A DNA stretch of 64,000 bases from Oryzibacter oryziterrae (GCF_021864535.1 NZ_JAKJIC010000022.1:1-64000); one strand, 5' to 3'; numbered from the stretch's first letter, positions 28,464 to 37,133 are shown. Notes: generated by a model not told the origin, from the letters alone. Numbers and translations are program-made.

Positions 28464-29682
28464 ACTTCAGATCGACCGCCTCGGCCATCTCGGCGACGGC
28501 ATGGCCCTCCATGACGGCAAGCCGGTGTTCGTGCCCTTCGCGCTGCCGGGCGAAACCGTGACGGTCTCCGGCAGTGGCGAACACCTGACGCTCGAGACGG
28601 TTCTCTCGCCCTCGCCCGACCGGATCGCGCCGGCCTGCGGCCATTACGGCATCTGCGGCGGCTGCGTGCTGCAGCATCTGGCACCGGCGCCCTATGCCGC
28701 CTTCAAGCGGCAGCTGGTGATCGACGCCCTGGCCGATCGCGGCCTGACGCCCGAGGTGGCGCCGGCGGTGCTGGTGCCGGCGGGAAGCCGGCGCCGGGCC
28801 ACCTTCGCCGGGCTGATGGCGGGCAGCCGGCCGCTGGTGGGCTTCAACGAGCGCGGCAGCCATCGCCTGGTGACCATCGAAGCCTGCCCGGTGCTGCTGC
28901 CGAACCTCATCGATGCGGAACCGGCACTGTTGCAGCTGACCGGTCGCTTCCAGCCGCGCAAGGGCGCCATCGATCTCACCGTCACCGCCACCGACACCGG
29001 CTTCGACCTGTCGGTGCGCGGCGTCGCCGCCCGCGACATCGAGCGGCTGCGCTTCGGCCTGATCGAGCTGGCCGCCAGCCATGACCTCGCCCGCCTGTCG
29101 GTGATGGGCGAGGTGATCGTCGAGCGCCGGCCGCCGACGGTGAGCATGGACGGCGTCGCCGTCGTGCTGCCGCCGGGCGGCTTCCTGCAGGCAAGCCGCG
29201 CCGCCGAGGAGGCCATGGCCGGCCTGGTGGTGGCGGCCGTCGGCAAGGCCAAGCGCGTCGCCGATCTCTTTTCCGGCGTCGGCACCTTCGCGTTGCGCCT
29301 CGCCCGCACGGCCGATGTGCTGGCGGTGGAGGGCGACGCCCCGGCCGTTGCCGCACTCGACAAGGCGGCGCGCGGCATGACCGGCCGCCATCGCATCACC
29401 GCCGAACGCCGCGACCTCTCCCGCCGCCCGATGGTGGAGAAGGAGCTGGAAAAGATCGACGCCGTGGTGTTCGACCCGCCGCGCGCCGGCGCCCGTGAAC
29501 AGAGCGAGTGGCTGGCCAAATCGAAAGTGCCGACCGTGGTGGCGGTGAGCTGCAACCCGGCCACGCTGGCCCGCGACCTGCGCATCCTCGTGGACGGCGG
29601 CTATGCAATCGAGAGCGTGACGCCGGTGGACCAGTTCCTGTGGTCGAACCACGTGGAGGCGGTGGCGGTGCTGCGGCGGTGA
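28456..29682 (+). CDS. Class I SAM-dependent RNA methyltransferase (RlmD/TrmA type)
   Basis: 408 residues. An N-terminal TRAM-like segment leads to the iron-sulphur cysteines (CGHYGICGGC). The SAM motif DLFSGVGTFALRLA lies in the C-terminal half, with the RumA-type motifs FDPPRAGAREQ and the catalytic cysteine in VSCNPATLARDL. Such enzymes put a methyl group on C5 of uridine in rRNA or tRNA. I chose GTG 28456 because GGGAG lies 7 bases upstream; an ATG at 28432 lies further inside tlyA. The exact target (RlmC, RlmD or TrmA role) is not decided by sequence alone. Confidence 0.9.
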   Translation: MTELQIDRLGHLGDGMALHDGKPVFVPFALPGETVTVSGSGEHLTLETVLSPSPDRIAPACGHYGICGGCVLQHLAPAPYAAFKRQLVIDALADRGLTPEVAPAVLVPAGSRRRATFAGLMAGSRPLVGFNERGSHRLVTIEACPVLLPNLIDAEPALLQLTGRFQPRKGAIDLTVTATDTGFDLSVRGVAARDIERLRFGLIELAASHDLARLSVMGEVIVERRPPTVSMDGVAVVLPPGGFLQASRAAEEAMAGLVVAAVGKAKRVADLFSGVGTFALRLARTADVLAVEGDAPAVAALDKAARGMTGRHRITAERRDLSRRPMVEKELEKIDAVVFDPPRAGAREQSEWLAKSKVPTVVAVSCNPATLARDLRILVDGGYAIESVTPVDQFLWSNHVEAVAVLRR

Positions 29683-29723
29683 GGGTGGGGTTCAAATGGC
29701 AGCGCCTGACCGGACGGTTCAGT

Positions 29724-30004
29724 CCTCTCTCCAACTCGGCCGGCCTCGCCGTCACTTGCCTGCTCGGCGTTCGGCAAGCCTCAGCCCGGCAAGGGGGAGA
29801 GAGCGCGTTGAGCTAAACAAACAGAACCTTTTACCGCCTCCTGACCTCCTCCCTGTTCAGGAGAGGCGACGTACTCGCACGTTAGCCGCCCCCACATCGG
29901 TTCTCGTCCGAACCAATCGGAGTTCTCTCCCCCCTTGTGGGGGTGAGGCTTGCCGAACGCCGAGCAGGCAAGTGACTGCGAGGCCGGCCGAGTGGGAGAG
30001 AGGG
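29724..30004. repeat. Inverted pair of an about 80-bp intergenic repeat
   Basis: 29724-29802 and the reverse complement of 29923-30004 agree over nearly their whole length, including the core CACTTGCCTGCTCGGCGTTC. Each unit is bounded by CTCTC on one side and GAGAG on the other, so it is also palindromic at its ends. Between the units are 120 bases without a gene. The pair marks the border between the core RNA methyltransferase gene and the accessory island. Confidence 0.7.
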
Positions 30005-31421
30005 GTATCACTGCTGACGGCCGCGAAGAATTGCGGTGACTGCTTTTCGAATTCACCTCTGGTGCTTGGGAGGCTCGCACGCGCGGTCAGGGTGAATTCG
30101 GACAGCTGTCACCAGGCAATTCGGGGTGGGAGTCCAGGCGAGGACGAATTCCCTGGTGACAGCTAGCCCAATTCATTGAAAGACCTGAGAAATACCGCCA
30201 CGCACGGCGCGTGAATTGAGCAAGCAGTCACCGGAATTCTGCGCCCACAAACACCGTCACCTCCGCGAGGCCTCGACCTCCGGAGCTTTGCTTGCATCAA
30301 TCTCCCCACAAAGTGCGGGGACGGGAGCGCGGCGGGGCCGCGAATTGGTAAGGTAGGATAGCGGTCGCCCGCGCTCCCGTCCGGTGTGTACGAAGCCTGT
30401 CCGGAAGCTCGCGCCCCCGATTTTAAACGGTACGTCTTCAGGGCTGTCCCGGCTTTGGTCAGCGCCTCATGCGAGGCACCTCCCGAACCGCCGTCTGCCG
30501 CAACGCCCTGGGGGCGCCCGGGGAAAGACGGTGGCCCATCGGCCGGAGCCGGGCGGTCCCGGTTACGCAAGGACGGGCTGCGTGACTCATCGCCATCAGT
30601 GCCGCCTCCGTCGCTCTGGACCCACCCGACACCCCTATCGCCCTCCTGCTTCAGGGCACCCCGTCGTAGTGCGGGGCAGTGGTACCGAGGTCAGGCTCGC
30701 CCGGGACTGCCGCCAGTCGGCAGGCGCGGGACCGGTCCCCGGCCAGATGCTCGGTGCTGGATCCTGACACCTCCCCGCCGGCCGCGGATGAGGGGAGTAT
30801 GGGGCGGGAAGGTGGGAGGGGGATAAGTTTTTTGGGGAGATGGACACAGCGCGGAGTCAACTAGACGCAGCTGCACATGAATGGCTGCATTGCGACCTCG
30901 TGTCGGTCTAAATCGCCGTATTAAAGCACTGCTACCAGCAGTCATCGCCGCCGGCAGCCAATTACCCACGTTACCAGCCGTTTGCCCTTGATCCAAAAAA
31001 ACGAACGTTAGCGCCACCAGTTGCCAAGTTGTTGGGAATCGCCGACCCGGCGAAACATGCGCCAATAGCCAAGATGCATAGCGCAGCATAAACTTCGACG
31101 CGAATATCAGCTTGGATTGCTAAGCATTTCTTGTGGCGACGGCGTGAAAATTAAGCAGTATCCCGTAGGTTCGGATTTCTAATTTCGGCTGAGGCCGAAG
31201 CGCCAGCACTTATGTTTCTTTCCGGCACTCAATACAGACTGGTTGCAGAGAAAGTCCTCATTTTCAAAAAAACTAGACATTCAACCCTAGGTCACGATCG
31301 ACCGACTTGGCACGGCTTGAAAATCCCGCGGCACCGCGCCACAATGGTGTTTACGGAGATCGGAAGCGGAAAGCCGGTTCGTCAAGGCTCGCCTTCCGGA
31401 ATTTTTATAACCGGAACCGCG
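30005..31421. other. 1.4-kb region without a recognisable gene, two composition domains
   Basis: From 30300 to 30840 the DNA is very GC-rich and full of inverted repeats; from 30850 to 31420 it drops to a much lower GC. Open frames occur on all strands in the first part, but none has a good start, codon bias or known domain. The strongest structure is the 14-bp inverted repeat at 30319-30382. No tmRNA, RNase P or 6S consensus (for example GAGGAAAGTCCGGGC) was found. It may hold a non-coding RNA, a decayed element or part of the island's insertion history. Confidence 0.4.
30319..30382. repeat. 14-bp inverted repeat with a 36-base loop
   Basis: GGACGGGAGCGCGG (30319-30332) and CCGCGCTCCCGTCC (30369-30382) are perfect arms. 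Just before it, TCCCC/GGGGA at 30302-30321 forms a second short stem. It could be the base of a structured RNA or a protein-binding dyad. Confidence 0.4.
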
Positions 31422-32732
31422 ATGTACGTATCATCACTGTCTATAAAGAATATCCGGGCGATTTCGGACTTCAAGTTCGAGGTCAAAGCTACGGAGTGCG
31501 CCGGGTGGCATGTGTTCCTGGGTGATAACGGCTCCGGCAAATCAAGCCTCATCAAATCCTTAGCCATTATTTTCGCGGGCGGATCGAAAGTAAGCGCCTC
31601 CCGCCAGATTTGGGAGGACTGGCTATCCCAAGGATGCAACACGGCTGAAATAGCAGTCATTATCAATCGCGACGACTCATTTGATCAGTACGTGTTGAAA
31701 GGCCGCCAACCGGGCTCCTTCACCATGCGCGCGACGATCGAGCGTGCACAGAGGGATCCCGCGTCAGGAGCGACCGCAGAAGTGGCGATTTCGTTCAACA
31801 GCCAGAACTCGAAGACGGCTGAGCGGACGATCTGGGCCAATGGCAACGGCTGGTTCAGTTCATCCTTTGGCCCATTCCGACGCTTCAGCGGCGGCGACCG
31901 TGACTGGGACCGCCTCTTCGTTTCGCCCGAATATCGCCGGATCGCCGCCCACCTTTCGGCATTCGGCGAAGACGTCGCGTTCACCGAAGCCTTGTACTGG
32001 CTCCAGCAGCTCAAGGTCAGCTCCCTTGAAAGCCCTTCGAGCAAGAGCGGCCAGATACTCGAAGCCGTGAAAAACTTCGTGAATTCCGCGAGGCTCCTAC
32101 CCCACGGCAGCCACATCGCCGACATTACGACAAAGGCTGTGACATTGAGGGATGCGGCCGGGGCCACTGTCGTCGTCGATCAAATGAGTGACGGTTACCG
32201 TTCGGTTCTGAGCCTCACATTTGAGCTATTGCGCCAGATGTTCCTTTCATTCGGTGACGACATCATGCTCAAGGCGCTCACCGTCAATCCAGGAACTGTG
32301 GACGTTCCAGGAGTTGTCGCCATCGATGAGATTGATGCCCACCTGCACCCGACATGGCAGACGCGCATTGGCGACTGGTTCGTGGATCACTTCCCTCGAG
32401 TCCAGTTTATCATCACTACCCACAGCCCGCTTATCTGCCGCGCCGCTAAACGCGGCTCGATCTGGCGGCTGCCGACACCAGGCTCAAACGACAGCGCAGT
32501 CCGGGTGCAAGGGCAGGAGTTTGATCGCTTGGTGAAAGGCAACATCCTTGAAGCGTATGGAACGGATTACTTCGGGAAGGATGTAGACGTGCCTCAATCG
32601 TCCAAGGAAGCGGAGCAGCAGATAGCACGGCTGTCCATGTTGAAGGCGCAGGGGCGCCTCTCTCCCGATCAGGACGAAACACTTAAAAGCTTGCAAGCCG
32701 CTCGCCCTACCGTTGCCTCGAAGATCGACTGA
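31422..32732 (+). CDS. AAA/ABC-type ATPase of a Septu-like (PtuA) defence pair
   Basis: 436 residues. It starts with LSIKNIRAISDFKFEV, the fold typical of OLD/Septu/SMC-like ATPases. Walker A is GDNGSGKS (34-41), an ABC signature-like MSDGYRS (255-261) follows, Walker B is VVAIDEIDAHLHP (298-310) and the switch histidine is in TTHSP (333-337). Insertions of about 140 residues lie between. It has no TOPRIM domain, unlike OLD nucleases. The stop overlaps the next ATG (TGATG), coupling it to an HNH nuclease gene, which is the PtuA-PtuB arrangement of Septu systems. A longer frame reaches back to 31212, but that leader is not family-like; GGAACC precedes the ATG at 31422. Confidence 0.8.
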   Translation: MYVSSLSIKNIRAISDFKFEVKATECAGWHVFLGDNGSGKSSLIKSLAIIFAGGSKVSASRQIWEDWLSQGCNTAEIAVIINRDDSFDQYVLKGRQPGSFTMRATIERAQRDPASGATAEVAISFNSQNSKTAERTIWANGNGWFSSSFGPFRRFSGGDRDWDRLFVSPEYRRIAAHLSAFGEDVAFTEALYWLQQLKVSSLESPSSKSGQILEAVKNFVNSARLLPHGSHIADITTKAVTLRDAAGATVVVDQMSDGYRSVLSLTFELLRQMFLSFGDDIMLKALTVNPGTVDVPGVVAIDEIDAHLHPTWQTRIGDWFVDHFPRVQFIITTHSPLICRAAKRGSIWRLPTPGSNDSAVRVQGQEFDRLVKGNILEAYGTDYFGKDVDVPQSSKEAEQQIARLSMLKAQGRLSPDQDETLKSLQAARPTVASKID

Positions 32733-33526
32733 TGCTCACCATTGCTGTCTGCGAACTCTCCGACCCCGACAAACTGACCCTTGCAGCGCGGCAGGGAGAG
32801 ATCGATGGCGTGGTCGATTTCGAAGCGCGGGTAGAGTTAGCGAAACAGCTATTCGGCGACAAACCCCGCGCGCTGTTCACAAGGGTTAGAGCGGCGTTGC
32901 AGGCCGCCGCCGGAGATTTGGTGAGATGCGGCTATTGTGAAGACTCCTGTGCTGATGAGGTTGAGCACGTCTGGCCGAAAAGCTTTTTCCCCGGTCGCAC
33001 CTTCGATCATTCGAACTATCTGTTCGTGTGCGGCATCTGCAATCCCGCCAAGAACGACAGGTTCAGCGTCAGGCATGAGGGCAACTGGGTCGACCTGCCC
33101 GCTCAAAGGAAGACTCTCGGCTTCGTCGTTCCTCCGAGCTTCGACGCACGCTTCATCGACCCTCTCGCTGAAGCACCGCTCGAACTTCTTTGGCTCGACA
33201 TCCTGGAAAAGACATTCATGGTAGTGCCTATATTTGATCCTGGCACTTTGGAGCATGACCGCGCCGAGTTCACAATCGACACTCTTCGATTGAACCGGGA
33301 GTGCTTGGTGGAAGCACGCAGAAACGCCTACACCGGGTTTCGCGACCGCATCCACCGCTACGTCGATTGCAAGCTGAACGGCGAGGCGCAGTCGCTACTC
33401 GACCAGCGACTATTCGAACTGCGGCGTACGCCTCACCAAACCGTTAGAATGGAGATGCGACGCCAGATAGATATCATCGACCAGCCCCATCCTAACATCG
33501 CCAACGCCCTCGAAGTATTCGACTAG
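32732..33526 (+). CDS. HNH endonuclease of a Septu-like (PtuB) defence pair
   Basis: 264 residues. The HNH/beta-beta-alpha-metal core lies at 66-110. The zinc cysteines are C66-x2-C69 and C100-x2-C103; the catalytic EH pair is E78-H79, followed by W-P-K-S; N95 and N104-x2-K107 complete the motif. This is the CxYCE...EHxxPK...N...CxxCNxxK pattern of PtuB and related HNH nucleases. Residues 115-264 are a helical C-terminal extension without a known domain. It overlaps the ATPase gene by one base. In known Septu systems the ATPase and HNH subunits assemble and cleave DNA during phage infection; the same role is inferred here. Confidence 0.8.
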   Translation: MLTIAVCELSDPDKLTLAARQGEIDGVVDFEARVELAKQLFGDKPRALFTRVRAALQAAAGDLVRCGYCEDSCADEVEHVWPKSFFPGRTFDHSNYLFVCGICNPAKNDRFSVRHEGNWVDLPAQRKTLGFVVPPSFDARFIDPLAEAPLELLWLDILEKTFMVVPIFDPGTLEHDRAEFTIDTLRLNRECLVEARRNAYTGFRDRIHRYVDCKLNGEAQSLLDQRLFELRRTPHQTVRMEMRRQIDIIDQPHPNIANALEVFD

Positions 33527-33831
33527 TCCAGCACGACGAGGCTACAGGAACCCGGTCGAGATCAAAGGAGCTACGCTGGCGATTAATGATCAGGCGGCAT
33601 CGCGAATTCGCGGACGCTGATCCGCGCGCATATCGCGAATGCGCTTGGCTACCTCGCGGCTGGCTGTACAAATGTTCGGGTGTCTGTACGGAACCGAAAG
33701 CTAACGACCACGAGTGCTGGTGTCCGTTTTCATTCGATCTGCCTTGTAAGCAGACATTCAACCAGCGGCCCCTATGCAGCAACTTGGCTAACGCCTCGCT
33801 TGAATCTACCCCCCTCCCCCCCCGACACAAA
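33527..33831. other. Intergenic region at the right edge of the island
   Basis: 305 bases with lower GC than the ald side. No start codon with a plausible protein was found. It contains a T/C-rich run near 33808-33824. It could include the remains of an inserted element, but no att-like direct repeat could be recognised. Confidence 0.35.
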
Positions 33832-33859
33832 ACACCGGAGCAGTCTCCCGCTCCGGTGT
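33832..33859 (-). terminator. Terminator after ald
   Basis: ACACCGGAGC (33832-33841) and GCTCCGGTGT (33850-33859) form a perfect 10-bp stem with an 8-base loop, 35 bases beyond the ald stop on the minus strand. It is followed there by TTTTGTG. It also lies at the end of the island and may isolate it from ald. Confidence 0.75.
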
Positions 33860-33893
33860 CCAATTCTCAATCCTCTAACCCCGTCCCCTGCCC

Positions 33894-35009
33894 TCAGCCG
33901 AGCACGCTTGCGGTCGAGGTGTAGGCCAGGCCCAGAGCGTCGGCGACGGCCTTGTAGGTGAGCTTGCCGGCGTGGACGTTGAGGCCGTTGGCGAGGTGGA
34001 TGTCGTCCTTCAGCGCGGCCTTCCAGCCCTTGTTGGCCAGCGCCAGGGTGAAGGGCAGCGTGGCGTTGTTGAGGGCGAAGGTGGAGGTGCGGGCGACGCC
34101 GCCCGGCATGTTGGCGACGCAATAGTGGACGACGCCGTCGATGATGTAGGTCGGGTTCGAATGGGTGGTGGCCTTGGAGGTTTCCGAGGCGCCGCCCTGG
34201 TCGATGGCGACGTCGACGAAGGCCGAGCCCTTCTTCATTTCCGAGATCAGCTTGCGCGAGATCAGCTTGGGAGCGGCAGCGCCCGGCACCAGCACGGTGG
34301 AGATGACGAGGTCGGCGTCGGTGACCAGCTGGGCGATGGTTTCGGCGTTGGAATGGGCGGTCTTCACGCGGCTGCCGAAGCTGGCGACGATGCGGCGCAG
34401 CGCGTCGAGGCTGCGGTCGACGACGGTGACGTCGGCGCCCATGCCCTGGGCCACCAGCGTGGCATTGGTGCCGGCAACGCCGGCGCCGAGGATGACGACC
34501 TTGGCCGGCAGCACGCCCGGCACGCCGCCGAGCAGGATGCCCATGCCGCCATTGGCATTCTCAAGGGCGGCAGCGCCGACCTGCGGGGCCATGCGGCCGG
34601 CAACTTCCGACATGGGGGCGAGCAGCGGCAGCATGCCGTTGGCGGCCGTCACGGTCTCGTAGGCGACGCAGGTGGCGCCGGAGGCGAGGAGGTCGCGGGT
34701 CTGCTCCGGATCCGGAGCCAGGTGCAGGTAGGTGAAGAGGATCTGGCCTTCGCGCAGCTTCTTGCGCTCGACGGCCTGCGGCTCCTTGACCTTCACGACC
34801 ATGTCGGCCTTGGCGAAGACTTCGTCGGCGCTGTCAACGATCACGGCGCCAGCGGCGGCATAGGCGGCGTCGTCAACGGCAATGCCGCGGCCGGCATTGG
34901 TCTCGACCATCACCTTGTGGCCGGCGGCGACCAGCTCGCGCACCGACGAGGGAACGAGGCCGACGCGGTCTTCGTGATCCTTGATTTCCTTGGGAACGCC
35001 AACGAGCAT
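33894..35009 (-). CDS. ald: Alanine dehydrogenase
   Basis: 371 residues. The start MLVGVPKEIKDHEDRVGLVP is the canonical N-terminus. The Rossmann motif VVILGAGVAGTNATLVAQGMGADVTVVD is complete, and the residues of the pyruvate site (R15, K75-type, H96-type) fall in conserved segments. Ald catalyses reversible NAD-dependent deamination of L-alanine to pyruvate and ammonia. It is divergent from an Lrp/AsnC gene, 170 bases away, the usual arrangement for AldR-type control. Transcription ends at the hairpin 33832-33859. A longer open frame to 35150 exists but does not fit the family start. Confidence 0.96.
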   Translation of the reverse strand: MLVGVPKEIKDHEDRVGLVPSSVRELVAAGHKVMVETNAGRGIAVDDAAYAAAGAVIVDSADEVFAKADMVVKVKEPQAVERKKLREGQILFTYLHLAPDPEQTRDLLASGATCVAYETVTAANGMLPLLAPMSEVAGRMAPQVGAAALENANGGMGILLGGVPGVLPAKVVILGAGVAGTNATLVAQGMGADVTVVDRSLDALRRIVASFGSRVKTAHSNAETIAQLVTDADLVISTVLVPGAAAPKLISRKLISEMKKGSAFVDVAIDQGGASETSKATTHSNPTYIIDGVVHYCVANMPGGVARTSTFALNNATLPFTLALANKGWKAALKDDIHLANGLNVHAGKLTYKAVADALGLAYTSTASVLG

Positions 35010-35179
35010 GATTTCAGTCCTCTGGTAAGGGGAGCCGCCGGAGTATCTTCCCCGATCAGCAATACCCCTGAAGCATGCGCCTCTCCCCACGCAATTTCCT
35101 GCTGAGTTGGGGCAGACAAGCAGCAAAACTCGATATAAAATGCGAGCCAATCCTATTTTTGTCGCAGGATATTCGACAG
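35010..35179. promoter_or_regulatory. Shared control region of ald and its Lrp regulator
   Basis: 170 bases between divergent start codons. The 35125-35175 part is AT-rich (AACTCGATATAAAATG, then CTATTTTTGTCGCAGGATAT), suitable for promoters and Lrp-type binding, which favours AT-rich imperfect dyads. Specific sites cannot be defined by eye. Confidence 0.45.
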
Positions 35180-35638
35180 ATGAAGATCGATGCTGTGGAT
35201 CGTGCCATCTTGATCACATTGCAGGATGACGCCAAGCTGACCAATGCGGAGCTGTCGGAGCGGGTGCATCTGTCGCCGTCGGCGTGTCTCAGACGGACGA
35301 AACTGCTCGAAGAAAGCGGCCTCATCCGCCGCACGGTGGCGATCCTCGATCCGCGCGTCGCCGGCATTCCCGGCACGGCCTATGTGTCAGTGACGCTGGA
35401 CAGCCAGGGGCGCAAGGCGCTCGACACCTTCGAGGCAGCGGTGCGGGCGGTGCCGGAGATCACCGAATGCTATCTGCTGGCCGGCCAGCACGACTATCTG
35501 CTGCGCGTGGTCTATCGCGACGCGGCCGATCTCGAGCGCATCCACACGGACATCCTGACGCCGCTGCCGGGCGTGGTGCGCATCCAGAGCCAGCTGACGC
35601 TCAGAACGGTGAAGCGTTCGACCAAGCTGCCGATCTGA
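35180..35638 (+). CDS. Lrp/AsnC family regulator, likely AldR-type
   Basis: 152 residues, normal for the family. The N-terminal helix-turn-helix (about 5-60; LTNAELSERVHLSPSACLRRTKLLEESGLI) is followed by the RAM/ACT-like effector domain (about 68-145) with a conserved ITECYLLAGQHDYLLRV. Such proteins form octamers that bind amino acids. Divergent placement beside ald strongly suggests that it senses alanine and controls ald. The ATG at 35180 fits the family N-terminus MKIDAVDRAIL. Confidence 0.93.
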   Translation: MKIDAVDRAILITLQDDAKLTNAELSERVHLSPSACLRRTKLLEESGLIRRTVAILDPRVAGIPGTAYVSVTLDSQGRKALDTFEAAVRAVPEITECYLLAGQHDYLLRVVYRDAADLERIHTDILTPLPGVVRIQSQLTLRTVKRSTKLPI

Positions 35639-35809
35639 AGCCGGCAAAAAGTCCGCGGCATTTCACGCCATGCAAAGATGCAAGTAATTTTCACTATCCT
35701 TCAAACAGTCGCGAAAATCTGATCTAAAAAACAGTTGTGAGTCGCTGGGGTGGCTCGAAAGTCAACATTGTTTCGAGATTGGCGCACCGCGGTGCGAGGA
35801 GGACAGTTC

Positions 35810-36526
35810 ATGTGTTTCGCTTGTGAATCAGAAGGTTTCAATCGCCGCTCGTTTTTCCGCTTCGCCGGGCTTGGCGTCGTTGCGGCGACGGCCGCTGCCA
35901 CCACCGCACTGCCGGCCTTTGCGGCCGAGAGCGCGATCTCTCCCGATGAGGCCCTGAAGCGGCTTCAGGACGGCAACGCCAAGTTCGTGGCCGATGCCGA
36001 CGCCTGCGCCACCAACCTTGCCAAGCGTCGTCAGGATCTGGCCAAGGGGCAGTCGCCCTGGGCCATCGTGCTGACCTGCTCGGACAGCCGCGTGACGCCC
36101 GAACTGATCTTCGGCGGCGTGACCCTCGGCGAACTGTTCGTTGCCCGCAACGCCGGCAACGTGCTCGACACGGACGTGCTGGGAACGCTCGAGTATGGCG
36201 CAGAGCATCTGCATGCCCCGCTGATCGTGGTGATGGGACACAAGCGCTGCGGCGCCGTGGCTGCCGCCTGCGAAGTGGTGACCAAGGGCACCGAGCTCGA
36301 AGGCTCCATCGCCAAGATGATCCAGCCGATCCTGCCGATCGCCATCGCCGCGCAGCATGAAGGCGGCGATCTGGTCGACGTCACCGTGCATGAGAATGCC
36401 ATCCACGGCGCCAAGCGCGTGGTCGAGGAGAGCCCGATCATCGCCAAGCTGGTGGAAGAGGGCAAGGTGAAGGTGGTGCCGGCCTATTACGATCTCGACA
36501 GCGGCGCCGTGCAGTTCCTGAGCTGA
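35810..36526 (+). CDS. Beta-carbonic anhydrase with Tat signal peptide
   Basis: 238 residues. The N-terminus has the twin-arginine pattern NRRSFFRFAG with a hydrophobic stretch ending ALPAFAAE, so the folded enzyme should be exported to the periplasm. The zinc ligands and catalytic dyad of beta-carbonic anhydrases are present: CSDSR and the HKRCG pair. The N-R-N-A-G-N segment ARNAGNVL is also intact. It interconverts CO2 and bicarbonate. The start ATG 35810 follows GAGGAGG. A longer in-frame TTG/GTG leader (35750) is unlikely. The MCFACESEGF prefix before the RR motif is unusual for Tat peptides, with two cysteines. Confidence 0.92.
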   Translation: MCFACESEGFNRRSFFRFAGLGVVAATAAATTALPAFAAESAISPDEALKRLQDGNAKFVADADACATNLAKRRQDLAKGQSPWAIVLTCSDSRVTPELIFGGVTLGELFVARNAGNVLDTDVLGTLEYGAEHLHAPLIVVMGHKRCGAVAAACEVVTKGTELEGSIAKMIQPILPIAIAAQHEGGDLVDVTVHENAIHGAKRVVEESPIIAKLVEEGKVKVVPAYYDLDSGAVQFLS

Positions 36527-36536
36527 CGCCAAGACA

Positions 36537-36571
36537 GGACCGGCCGGGCGCGTTGGCGCACCGGCCGGTCC
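36537..36571. terminator. Terminator between the carbonic anhydrase and a convergent gene
   Basis: GGACCGGCCGG (36537-36547) and CCGGCCGGTCC (36561-36571) form an 11-bp stem with a 13-base loop. It lies 10 bases after one stop codon and 19 before the other, so it is placed to serve both convergent genes. No U-tract is present. Confidence 0.6.
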
Positions 36572-36590
36572 GCTGCAAGGGGAGACCGCG

Positions 36591-37133
36591 TCAGGGCTCG
36601 ATCATCTCGATGGCGGTGATGGTGGCATTGGCCTGGAAGGACGTGATGTAATTGTCCATGCAGAGGCCGCTGTTCGCGTCGGTGAAATCGAGGAAGGCGA
36701 AGACTTCGTCGCCGGCACTGATGGAGAAGGAACAATAGGCCTTGACCTTCATCTTGCCCGAACCCGTGACATTGTAGCGATAATTCTGGCAGCCGGTGCC
36801 GCCGAAAGTGTTCTTGCCGTCACCAGTGCTGGTGGACAGCACCCAGTTGAGCTTGCTGGCACCGACAGCATATTCCACATTATAGGTCATCCAGACCTTG
36901 ATCTCGGCCGGGTTCTTGAGGTCGAGCGGCAGGATGACGGCCGCATAATCGGTGCAGCTGGCGCGGCGGGGCCGATAGACGCGAATGCGCGAGAGATTGG
37001 TCTTCTTGTAGAAGTCCGTCTTGCTCTCAAGGCTTTGAACACGCTGGGACAGCGTTGCGGCTTCAATATCGCTGCTGCAAGCCGTCGTCGCCAACATCGC
37101 GCCTAACGCAAGCTTTGCCACATGAGCTGTCAT
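36591..37133 (-). CDS. Exported hypothetical protein
   Basis: 180 residues. A hydrophobic N-terminus (1-20, KLALGAMLATTACSSD) is a signal peptide or a weak lipobox (TTAC). A short coiled segment LSQRVQSLESKTDFYKK follows. The remaining 130 residues are predicted beta-rich with four cysteines (for example SCTD, GTGCQN, AYCSF, GLCMD) that could form two disulfides. No known domain is recognised. The ATG at 37133 is the best start. It lies just left of a repeat-rich gap and beside the S74-chaperone surface protein, on the same strand. Confidence 0.55.
   Translation of the reverse strand: MTAHVAKLALGAMLATTACSSDIEAATLSQRVQSLESKTDFYKKTNLSRIRVYRPRRASCTDYAAVILPLDLKNPAEIKVWMTYNVEYAVGASKLNWVLSTSTGDGKNTFGGTGCQNYRYNVTGSGKMKVKAYCSFSISAGDEVFAFLDFTDANSGLCMDNYITSFQANATITAIEMIEP

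Noticed and set aside
30163-30570. Minus-strand frame of 135 codons in the GC-rich part of the island
   Set aside because: No good ribosome site or domain, and it runs through the 14-bp inverted repeat; kept as unexplained DNA rather than a gene.
30300-30840. tmRNA, RNase P RNA or 6S RNA
   Set aside because: Characteristic conserved stretches of these RNAs could not be found in either orientation.
31422-33526. A retron or OLD/Gabija-type system
   Set aside because: No reverse transcriptase or TOPRIM/UvrD-like gene lies beside the ATPase; the partner is an HNH nuclease, which fits Septu better.
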